This document shows, piece after piece, positions 41,542-49,276 of a stretch of 64,000 bases of DNA. Source of the DNA: Chromatiales bacterium (lineage in GTDB: Bacteria > Pseudomonadota > Gammaproteobacteria > Steroidobacterales > GCA-2729495); contig JACKNI010000006.1 in the NCBI GenBank assembly GCA_024234935.1, positions 1 through 64,000 of the forward strand. Direction: 5' to 3'. The translations under genes were made by a program, and so were the position numbers. The notes below the pieces were generated by a model. That model had not been told where the DNA came from. It saw only the letters and a program-made list of their open reading frames with translations, and did not search any database. How positions within the stretch are numbered: the stretch's first letter is position 1; each line of letters opens with the position of its first letter.

Positions 41542-42765
41542 GTGCCTGACTCTCAGCTGCGTCCCTGGGTTGCAGTCATCGGCAGCGGGCCGGCCGGTCT
41601 TGCGGCGGCAGAGATGCTGGCGGCAGATGCCGAGGTCCATGTCTTCGATGCAATGCCCTCGCCGGGGCGCAAGCTTCTGCTGGCCGGCAAGAGCGGGCTG
41701 AATCTCACGCACGCCGAAGACTTCGACGTGTTTCTCGGCCGCTTCGGTACGGCCTGTGCTGCCCTGGAGCCGGCGTTGCGCAGCTTTCCGCCCGAAGCGA
41801 TCCGGCAGTGGGCAGCCGGTCTCGGCGTTGAAACGTTTATCGGCAGCTCAGGGCGTGTATTCCCCGTGGCGATGAAAGCCTCGCCCTTGCTGCGAGCCTG
41901 GCTTTCACGGCTGCGTGAGGGTGGGGTGAGTTTGCATATGCGTCACCGCTGGCAGGGCTGGAACGCGGAGGGTGTGCTGGTCTTTGACACGCCGGACGGC
42001 GTGCGGAAGTTCAGTGCCGATGCCACGGTACTGGCGCTCGGCGGGGCAAGCTGGCCGCGCCTGGGCACCGACGGCGCATGGGCGGCCATGCTCGCGGGAC
42101 GCGGTGTGCGCATCAATACGCTGCGTTCCGCCAATTGCGGTTTCGATGTGCAGTGGAGCGCGCATCTGCGCGAGCGCTGTGCCGGTTTGCCGGTGAAATC
42201 GGTCAGCCTGACTTTCGGCGCGCAGTCGCTGCGCGGCGAATTTGTCATCAGCGCGAACGGTATCGAGGGCAGCGCGGTCTATGCCTTGTCGGCCCCTTTG
42301 CGCGATGCGATCGAAGCGCATGACCTTGCCAGGCTGGTAATCGATCTGCTGCCCGATCGCAGCCTTGAACAGCTGACCGCGGCGCTGTCGCGTCCGCGCG
42401 GCAAGGCGAGCCTCGCCAGTCATCTGCGCAAGGCGGCGGGAATTGACGGGGTGAAGGCGACGTTGTTGCGCGAGACTGCCGATGCCGCAACGCTGGCCGA
42501 TCCGGCGCGTCTGGCCGCGCACATCAAGGCGTTGCCGCTGGTCCTCACTGGCACGCGTCCGCTGGCCGAGGCAATCAGTACGGCCGGCGGCGTTGGCCTC
42601 GATGAAATCGATGCGCAGTACATGCTGCGGCATGTGCCCGGTGTGTTCGTGGCCGGGGAAATGCTCGACTGGGAAGCGCCAACCGGCGGTTATCTGCTGA
42701 GCGCCTGCCTTGCCACAGGCCGTGCCGCGGGCAGCGGGGTGCTCCGTTTCCTGCACGGCAAATAG
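41542..42765 (+). CDS. HI0933-like FAD flavoprotein (TIGR03862 type)
   Basis: The 407-residue protein has an N-terminal FAD loop (VAVIGSGPAGLAAAEML), the GRKLLLAGKSGLNLTHAEDF family motif and a C-terminal EAPTGGYLLSACLATGRAAG. This family resembles HI0933/YhiN flavoproteins of unproven role. The start at 41542 is a GTG. A 202-base spacer before it (41340-41541) shows no other supported gene. The DUF2779 gene follows after 42 bases. Confidence 0.85.
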   Translation: MPDSQLRPWVAVIGSGPAGLAAAEMLAADAEVHVFDAMPSPGRKLLLAGKSGLNLTHAEDFDVFLGRFGTACAALEPALRSFPPEAIRQWAAGLGVETFIGSSGRVFPVAMKASPLLRAWLSRLREGGVSLHMRHRWQGWNAEGVLVFDTPDGVRKFSADATVLALGGASWPRLGTDGAWAAMLAGRGVRINTLRSANCGFDVQWSAHLRERCAGLPVKSVSLTFGAQSLRGEFVISANGIEGSAVYALSAPLRDAIEAHDLARLVIDLLPDRSLEQLTAALSRPRGKASLASHLRKAAGIDGVKATLLRETADAATLADPARLAAHIKALPLVLTGTRPLAEAISTAGGVGLDEIDAQYMLRHVPGVFVAGEMLDWEAPTGGYLLSACLATGRAAGSGVLRFLHGK

Positions 42766-42807
42766 TTTCAGGCGCGTATCCGCCTTCTGGCGGTTATCCT
42801 GATCCAC

Positions 42808-44253
42808 ATGGCCGGACTGTCCAAATCACGCCTGATGTCCTTTCTCCAGTGCCCGAAGCGGCTCTGGCTGGAAAAGCATCAGCCGGAACTCGCGCAGATC
42901 AGTGCGGCGACCGAAGCCGCATTTGCGACCGGCCACGAGATCGGCGATATCGCGCGGCAGCTCTATGATCCGGACGGCACCGGTGCGCTGATCAGCGGTG
43001 CAGGTGGCATGGCCGCGGCGCTGCGCGATACGGCTGTCGCACTCGCGGGTCCGGCGGCTACGCCACTTTTCGAAGCGACCTTCGAGCGCGACGGCCTGCT
43101 GATCCGTGCTGACGTGCTGGAGCGTCAGGCGCAGCGGCTCGTCGAAGTGAAATCATCGACCTCCTGCAAGGACGAGCACATCACCGACTGCGCCATCCAG
43201 GCCTGGGTGCTCGAGACTTCAGCGGTTGCGCCGCAGTCAGTCGTGCTCGCCCATGTCGACAACCAGTTCGTGTATCAGGGTGACGGTGATTACCGCGGTT
43301 TGCTGGTCGAGAAGGATCTGAGCGCTGCGATCGGCGCGCAGAAACAGAAGGTGCCCGCATGGCTGGCTGATGCGAAACGGACGGTGGAAGGCGACTGTCC
43401 CGATGCGGCCATCGGTCGGCGTTGCCGCGCGCCCCATGCGTGTGCGTTTATCGCGCATTGCTGGCCGGACACGGACTATCCGCTCACCACGCTGCCCGGT
43501 GTCAGCGGACGTCTCGATGCGCTGATCGCACAGGGCTACAAGGATGTGCGCGAGCTGCCGGCCGCGAGTGCGGGCGGCCCCGAGGCACAGCGCGTCTGGC
43601 GCGCGGCCCGCAGCGGGCAGCCGGAAGTGAATGACTCGGCCCGCAAGGCACTCGCGGCGCTGGGCTGGCCGCGTTACTACCTCGATTTCGAGACCATCGG
43701 TGGAGCGATTCCCCGCTGGGCCGGGACGCGGCCCTATCAGGCGATACCGTTCCAGTGGTCGTTGCATGACGAATCGGCGCCCGGCCAGCTGGAGCACGCC
43801 GAATTTCTTGACCTGAGCGGTGAGCTGCCGGCCCGTGCAGTTGCCACCGCACTGCTTGCGGCGATCGGTACCCGTGGCCCGGTGCTGACCTGGACCGGTT
43901 ACGAAAAGCAGTGCCTGGGCACGCTTGCCGCTTTCTGTCCGGAGCTTGCCGATGCATTGGCCGCGGTGGTCGAACGGCTGGTGGATCTGCACCCGATCGT
44001 GAAGGCGGCGTACTACCACCCGGCCATGAAAGGCAGCTGGTCGATCAAGGCGCTGCTGCCGGCCATCGCGCCGGACATGGATTACGCACAGCTCGAAGGC
44101 GTCCACGACGGCGGCGGTGCGCAGCTGGCCTGGGTGGAAGCGGTAGCGCCGCAAACCGCGGCAGAGCGGCGCAGCGAGCTCCGTGAGCAACTATTGCGCT
44201 ATTGTGCTCACGACACGCTGGCCATGGTGCGCGTGCTGCATTTTTTTGCCTGA
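42808..44253 (+). CDS. DUF2779 nuclease-like protein
   Basis: The 481-residue protein has an N-terminal PD-(D/E)XK-like region with the LIRADVLERQAQRLVEVKSS active-site string (D, then E-V-K), like Cas4/RecB nucleases, and an LSKSRLMSFLQCPKRLWLE opening. A CRAPHACAFIAHCW cysteine segment follows, which may bind a metal cluster or zinc. The C-terminal DUF2779 domain starts YYLDFETI, an RNase-H/exonuclease-like DxE. It is likely a DNA repair or defence nuclease of unproven function. Confidence 0.85.
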   Translation: MAGLSKSRLMSFLQCPKRLWLEKHQPELAQISAATEAAFATGHEIGDIARQLYDPDGTGALISGAGGMAAALRDTAVALAGPAATPLFEATFERDGLLIRADVLERQAQRLVEVKSSTSCKDEHITDCAIQAWVLETSAVAPQSVVLAHVDNQFVYQGDGDYRGLLVEKDLSAAIGAQKQKVPAWLADAKRTVEGDCPDAAIGRRCRAPHACAFIAHCWPDTDYPLTTLPGVSGRLDALIAQGYKDVRELPAASAGGPEAQRVWRAARSGQPEVNDSARKALAALGWPRYYLDFETIGGAIPRWAGTRPYQAIPFQWSLHDESAPGQLEHAEFLDLSGELPARAVATALLAAIGTRGPVLTWTGYEKQCLGTLAAFCPELADALAAVVERLVDLHPIVKAAYYHPAMKGSWSIKALLPAIAPDMDYAQLEGVHDGGGAQLAWVEAVAPQTAAERRSELREQLLRYCAHDTLAMVRVLHFFA

Positions 44254-44259
44254 GCAGCC

Positions 44260-45249
44260 ATGAATTCGACCCCGAACAAGTCACTCGATAGCGGCCGGGC
44301 CCTGGCCGCCGGCATCGCCTTCAGTGCGCTGTTCACCGCTTTCATCTGGTACAGCGGCACGGTCTGGCCGACGCCGGCACCGTATTTGCCGGAGCGCCCG
44401 GGCTTCTGGTACGAGTGGCAGCTGGCAGAACCGACTTTCTGGACGCAGGCGACGGCCTGGGGCGGCTATCTCCTGCACCAGTGCATGCTGTGGTGGCTGA
44501 TCTGGTACGCAAGGGCCCGGCAGCCGGGTTATACGCGCGGACTGCATGCGGTGAATGTCTGGGCGCTCGGCGGCAACGCGCTGTTCATCGGGCTGCACTG
44601 GCTGCAGACGCGCCTCTGGTATGACGGCCTGGCGCAGGACGTCCACGAGGTGACCTCGTTTGCCTCCGTGGCTGTCATGCTGGTGGTGATCCTGATCATG
44701 GAGAATCACCGGCGCGGACTGTTCTTCGGCCGCAAGGTGTCGCTGGTCAGTGCCGCGGGCGAGGTGGCGCGCAAGTATCATGGTTACTACTTTGCCTGGG
44801 CGATCGTCTATACCTTCTGGTATCACCCGATGGAGAATACGCCCGGGCACCTGATGGGTTTCCTGTATATGTTCCTGCTGCTTCTGCAGGGCAGCCTGTT
44901 CTTTACCCGCACGCATCTGAACCGCTACTGGACGCTTACGCTGGAAATGATGGTGATCGCGCACGCCGTGCTGGTCGGCATGATGAACGGCACGCGCTGG
45001 GAAAACTTCGTCACCGGCCTGCTCGGGCTGTTCGTGATTACCCAGATTTATGGCCTGCCCTGGAAGCGCAGGACCCGGTTTGTCGCGACCGTCGCTTATC
45101 TGCTGTCGGTCGTGCTCATCTATTACCACGGCCGGGGCCTCGGTTACCTGTATGAAGTGTTCATGATCCCGGTCTGGGATATCGCGGCGGTATTCCTGCT
45201 CTCGCTGCTGATAATCGGCGGTGCGCGGCTGGTGCAGGGCAGGCGCTGA
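44260..45249 (+). CDS. Polytopic membrane protein, unknown function
   Basis: The 329-residue protein has eight to nine hydrophobic segments (ALAAGIAFSALFTAFIW; AVNVWALGGNALFIGLHWL; FASVAVMLVVILIMEN; LTLEMMVIAHAVLVGMM). Histidines recur at segment edges (HQCMLWW, HWLQTRLWY, YHPMENTPGH), which may bind haem or metal. No family was recognised. It sits six bases after DUF2779 and two before TerC in a continuous run. Confidence 0.65.
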   Translation: MNSTPNKSLDSGRALAAGIAFSALFTAFIWYSGTVWPTPAPYLPERPGFWYEWQLAEPTFWTQATAWGGYLLHQCMLWWLIWYARARQPGYTRGLHAVNVWALGGNALFIGLHWLQTRLWYDGLAQDVHEVTSFASVAVMLVVILIMENHRRGLFFGRKVSLVSAAGEVARKYHGYYFAWAIVYTFWYHPMENTPGHLMGFLYMFLLLLQGSLFFTRTHLNRYWTLTLEMMVIAHAVLVGMMNGTRWENFVTGLLGLFVITQIYGLPWKRRTRFVATVAYLLSVVLIYYHGRGLGYLYEVFMIPVWDIAAVFLLSLLIIGGARLVQGRR

Positions 45250-45251
45250 AC

Positions 45252-45992
45252 ATGGATCTGGCTTCACCGGATTTCTGGATCGCCGTCGGCCAGATCATCG
45301 CCATCGATATCCTGCTCGGCGGTGACAATGCGGTGGTGATCGCGCTGGCTTCACGCCGGCTGCCGGCGCAGCAGCGCACACAGGCCATTTTCTGGGGCAT
45401 GTTCGGCGCGGTGGCGCTGCGCGTGGTGCTGATCTTCTTTGCCCTGGAGCTGCTCCAGTTCCCATACCTGAAGATCGTTGGCGGACTCCTGCTGCTGTGG
45501 ATCGGGATCAAGTTGCTGCTGCCGGCTGATGAAGACGGAGGCCACGAAATCAATGCGAGCATGCATCTGATGGGTGCCATCAAGACCATCGTCCTCGCCG
45601 ATGCCGTGATGAGTCTCGACAACGTGATCGGCATTGCCGGCGCCGCCAAAGGGCACTTGGCGCTGGTGGTGTTCGGGCTGGTCGTCAGCGTGCCGATCAT
45701 CGTCTGGGGCAGCCGTTTCGTGCTGACCCTGATGGACCGCTTTCCGATCGTGATCCTGGGCGGCGCGGCGCTGCTTGGCTGGATTGCCGGTGACATGATC
45801 GCCCACGATGTGGTGCTCGCCGAAGGCTATGCAGCGCTCGCGCCGGGCATCTACGCTTATGCGGCGCCGCTGTCCGGGGCGATGCTGGTCGTGGCCATCG
45901 GCAAGCTGGGTGGCAAACGCCGGGCAGCAGCGGCTGCCACGAAACCCGTCGACCTGGTCCGGCGCGACAACAACAGCGAACATCAGGAGTAG
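45252..45992 (+). CDS. TerC-family membrane metal transporter, YjbE type
   Basis: The 246-residue protein has seven helices with the paired TerC acidic motifs IDILLGGDNAVVIALA and LADAVMSLDNVIGIAGAAKGH, where D and N residues line the metal path. TerC/YjbE-like proteins export or deliver manganese. The metal is inferred from family, not shown. Its spacing of two bases to the previous gene and three to the Usp gene places it in an operon with ppc and mgtA. Confidence 0.85.
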   Translation: MDLASPDFWIAVGQIIAIDILLGGDNAVVIALASRRLPAQQRTQAIFWGMFGAVALRVVLIFFALELLQFPYLKIVGGLLLLWIGIKLLLPADEDGGHEINASMHLMGAIKTIVLADAVMSLDNVIGIAGAAKGHLALVVFGLVVSVPIIVWGSRFVLTLMDRFPIVILGGAALLGWIAGDMIAHDVVLAEGYAALAPGIYAYAAPLSGAMLVVAIGKLGGKRRAAAAATKPVDLVRRDNNSEHQE

Positions 45993-45995
45993 CTC

Positions 45996-46454
45996 ATGTC
46001 GAGATTCCTCGTCGCCATCGACGGTTCCGGCTATTCGGACAGCGCGGTGGACTATGTGGTGCGCCGTGCCGGCCTTTGCAAAGAGCCGGTGCACGTACAT
46101 CTGCTCAATGTGCAATTCCCGCTGGCCGGGGTAAACGTCAAGCTGTTCATCAAGCCGGAAAGCGTGGAGAGCTATTACCGCGACGAAGGCATGGCGACCC
46201 TGGCCGCGCCCCGCGAAGTGCTGAAGGCAGCCGGCATCAGTGCCGATCACCATATCGGCGTGGGCGATCCGGGGCAGGTGATCACCGACTATGCGCAGGC
46301 CAACAATTGCGACGAGATCATCATGGGCACGCACGGGCGTGGTGCCCTGGCCGGTGCGGTGATGGGCTCCGTCGCCCGCAATGTAGTGCAGCTGTCACCG
46401 GTTCCGGTGGTGCTGGTCAAGGGCCAGCCGGCCAGAGCCGCGGTGTCATCGTGA
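45996..46454 (+). CDS. Universal stress protein
   Basis: The 152-residue UspA-fold protein opens RFLVAIDGSGYSDSAVDYVV and ends with the ATP-binding G-x2-G-x9-GS motif (GTHGRGALAGAVMGSVARNV). It probably binds ATP and dimerises. Its stop overlaps the ppc GTG start (46451) by four bases, so it is translated just ahead of ppc. This is an odd partner for ppc and may report cell energy state. Confidence 0.9.
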   Translation: MSRFLVAIDGSGYSDSAVDYVVRRAGLCKEPVHVHLLNVQFPLAGVNVKLFIKPESVESYYRDEGMATLAAPREVLKAAGISADHHIGVGDPGQVITDYAQANNCDEIIMGTHGRGALAGAVMGSVARNVVQLSPVPVVLVKGQPARAAVSS

Positions 46455-49276
46455 GCAGCCCGGCGCGGGGCCGCAAGTCGCCTGCCGCACGCAGGCGCAA
46501 TGCCGAGGAACAGAACCGCCCGCTGGTCGAGGACATTCGCCTGCTGGGGCGCATTCTCGGTGACGTGATTCGCGAGCAGGAAGGCCGCAAGGCCTTCGAC
46601 CTGATCGAGCGCGTGCGACAGCTGTCGGTGGCCTACCGGCTGAAGAAGGATGCAAGCGCCGGCCGGGCGCTCAGCCGGCTGCTGAAGAGCCTGTCGGGCG
46701 ACCAGATGGTGAGCGTGATCCGCGCCTTCAGCTATTTTTCACATCTCGCCAACATCGCTGAAGACCGGCATCAGGTGCGTCAGCGGGCACAGCAGGAAGC
46801 GCTGGCGCAGCTGCAGGATGGCTCGCTTCAGCTCAGCCTCGAGCGTCTGGCGCGTGCCGGTGTCAGCGACACGCAGATTGTCGGGACGCTTGCCCACGCG
46901 CACATCAGCCCGGTGCTGACTGCCCATCCCACCGAGGTACAGCGCAAGAGCATCCTCGACGCCGAGCGCGCGATTGCAGAACTCGTCGCGCAGCGCGACG
47001 CCCTGCAGCTGGAGCCCGAGCGCGCGCAGAACGAGCTGCTGATCCGCGCCCGTGTCACGCAGCTGTGGCAGACGCGCATGCTGCGCACGGTCAGGCTCAG
47101 CGTGATCGATGAAATCGATAATGCGCTGTCGTACTACCGCACCACCTTTCTGCGCCAGTTGCCGCACCTCTATGCCGACATCGAACAGGCCCTGCCGGGC
47201 CAGACGGTGGCACCGTTCCTGCGCATGGGGCACTGGATCGGCGGCGACCGCGACGGCAATCCCAACGTCACGGCTGCAACGCTGGCCACTGCTTTCGAGC
47301 GGCAGGCCGAGGTGGCGCTGCGTTTCTATCTGGCGGAGGTGCACGAACTCGGCGCCGAGTTGTCGCTGTCGCAGTTGCTCTCCGGCGTGTCCGATGAGCT
47401 GGCCGCGCTGGCGGACCGTTCGCCGGATCGCAATCCGCATCGCGCCGATGAAGCCTACCGGCGTGCGCTGATCGGGATCTATGCGCGGCTGGCCGCGACG
47501 CTGCATGCCTATACCGGCCAGGAGGCCTTGCGGCACGCCGTGGAGCCACAGGAGCCCTATGCGAGCGCGACGGAATTTCTCGCCGACCTGCGCGTGATCG
47601 AAGGCTCGCTCTGCTCGCATCATGCGCAGGCCGTGGTATGGCCAAGGCTGGCACCATTGATACGTGCGGTGCAGGTTTTCGGCTTTCATCTGGCGACCAT
47701 CGACCTGCGACAGAGTTCCGACCGTCATGCGGCGGTGGTTGCCGAACTGCTGCGCGCTGCCCGCCTGCACAGCGACTACATGGCGCTGGACGAAGCCGGA
47801 CGGCGCGACATCCTGCTGAAGCTGCTCAACGATGCGCGTCCGCTGCGTGTCGTCGACCACGCCTATACGCCGGCCACAATGGATGAAATCGCCGTGTTCG
47901 AGACGGCGCGCGATGCCTTGGCCTGCTACGGACGCGATGCGATCCGCCACTCGATCATCTCGCACACCGAGGAAGTCAGTGATCTGCTCGAGCTGATGCT
48001 GCTGCTCAAGGAGACCGGGCTGCTGCAGGGCACGCTGGCCGATACGGCGCGTTCCAGCCTGATCGTCGTGCCATTGTTCGAGACCATCGGCGACCTGCGC
48101 CGTGCGGTCGGCATCATGCAGGAATTTCTGGCGCTGCCCGGCGTGCTGGACACGGTGCTGCGCAGTGGTGGCGAGCAGGAAGTGATGCTCGGTTACAGCG
48201 ACAGCAACAAGGATGGCGGCTTTTTCACCAGCAACTGGGAGCTTTACCGGGCCGAGATCGAACTGGTGGCGCTGTTTGCACCGCTGCGCAAGAAAGGCCT
48301 GGTGCTGCGGCTGTTCCATGGTCGCGGCGGTACGGTCGGCCGGGGCGGCGGTCCGAATTTCCAGGCGATTCTCGCCCAGCCGCCCGGCACCGTGAACGGG
48401 CAGTTGCGCGTCACCGAACAGGGCGAGGTGATTACCTCGAAGTATGCCCATCCGGACATCGGCCGGCGTAACCTGGAGACGCTGGTGGCGGCGACGCTGG
48501 AGGCGACCCTGCTGCATGCGACGCCGGGCGAGGCCGGCTCGGTGCCTGAAAAGTTTCTTGAGGCCGCCGCTGAACTCAGCCGCACGAGCTTCGAGGCATA
48601 CCGGCATCTGGTCTACGACACGCCGCGATTCAGCGAGTACTTCTTCGCCGCGACCCCGATCCGCGAGATTGCCGGGCTGAAGATCGGCTCGCGTCCCCCG
48701 TCGCGCCCGCGTCAGGATGGTGGTGAGCTGCGCATCGAGGATCTGCGCGCGATTCCATGGACCTTCTCCTGGGGTCAGTGCCGGGTCGCCTTGCCGGGCT
48801 GGGCGGGTTTCGGCACCGCAGTGGAGCGTTACCTGGGTCATGGCGTCGGCCGGCAGCGCCGGCTTGCGCTGTTGCAACGGATGTACCGGCAGTGGCCATT
48901 CTTCCGCACGCTGCTCTCCAATATGGACATGGTGCTCGCGAAGAGCGATCTGCGCATCGCCGCCCGCTACGTCGAGCTGGTCGAGGACAAGCGCCTCGGC
49001 AAGCGCCTGTTCGGTGCCATCGAGGCCGAGTGGCAGCGCAGCAGCAAGGCGCTTTCGCAGATCACCGGTGAGTCGCGGCGCCTGGCCGGCAATTCGGCGC
49101 TGGCGCGCTCGATCGAACATCGTTTTCCGTATCTCGACCCACTCAATCACCTGCAGGTCGAGCTGATCCGTCGCCATCGCAGCCGCGGCGATACCGACCC
49201 TGAAGCCGAGCGCGTGCGCACCGGTATCCATATCTCCATCAACGGCGTGGCAGCGGGGCTGAGGAATACCGGATGA
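46451..49276 (+). CDS. ppc: Phosphoenolpyruvate carboxylase
   Basis: The 941-residue enzyme makes oxaloacetate from PEP and bicarbonate using Mg2+ or Mn2+. Key motifs are VLTAHPTEVQRKSI (catalytic H near 158), GYSDSNKDGG (near 580) and FHGRGGTVGRGGGP (near 622). GTG 46451 was chosen because it overlaps the Usp stop as GTGA and gives a normal length. The frame is open to 46076 upstream but those residues are antisense-like. The final four bases overlap mgtA. Confidence 0.95.
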   Translation: MSSPARGRKSPAARRRNAEEQNRPLVEDIRLLGRILGDVIREQEGRKAFDLIERVRQLSVAYRLKKDASAGRALSRLLKSLSGDQMVSVIRAFSYFSHLANIAEDRHQVRQRAQQEALAQLQDGSLQLSLERLARAGVSDTQIVGTLAHAHISPVLTAHPTEVQRKSILDAERAIAELVAQRDALQLEPERAQNELLIRARVTQLWQTRMLRTVRLSVIDEIDNALSYYRTTFLRQLPHLYADIEQALPGQTVAPFLRMGHWIGGDRDGNPNVTAATLATAFERQAEVALRFYLAEVHELGAELSLSQLLSGVSDELAALADRSPDRNPHRADEAYRRALIGIYARLAATLHAYTGQEALRHAVEPQEPYASATEFLADLRVIEGSLCSHHAQAVVWPRLAPLIRAVQVFGFHLATIDLRQSSDRHAAVVAELLRAARLHSDYMALDEAGRRDILLKLLNDARPLRVVDHAYTPATMDEIAVFETARDALACYGRDAIRHSIISHTEEVSDLLELMLLLKETGLLQGTLADTARSSLIVVPLFETIGDLRRAVGIMQEFLALPGVLDTVLRSGGEQEVMLGYSDSNKDGGFFTSNWELYRAEIELVALFAPLRKKGLVLRLFHGRGGTVGRGGGPNFQAILAQPPGTVNGQLRVTEQGEVITSKYAHPDIGRRNLETLVAATLEATLLHATPGEAGSVPEKFLEAAAELSRTSFEAYRHLVYDTPRFSEYFFAATPIREIAGLKIGSRPPSRPRQDGGELRIEDLRAIPWTFSWGQCRVALPGWAGFGTAVERYLGHGVGRQRRLALLQRMYRQWPFFRTLLSNMDMVLAKSDLRIAARYVELVEDKRLGKRLFGAIEAEWQRSSKALSQITGESRRLAGNSALARSIEHRFPYLDPLNHLQVELIRRHRSRGDTDPEAERVRTGIHISINGVAAGLRNTG

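Noticed and set aside
41434..41580. Minus-strand coding-like string (KSGNDIQAGAPIAMKLPAEA)
   Set aside because: No usable start codon follows the upstream in-frame stop, and it overlaps the flavoprotein start. It may be a chance frame or a remnant.
45150..45252. yybP-ykoY type Mn riboswitch before terC
   Set aside because: The gap to the previous gene is only two bases, and no riboswitch-like leader fits.
46076..46450. N-terminal extension of PEP carboxylase by 125 codons
   Set aside because: The extension overlaps the universal stress protein gene in another frame and has no PEPC similarity; GTG 46451 fits length and coupling.
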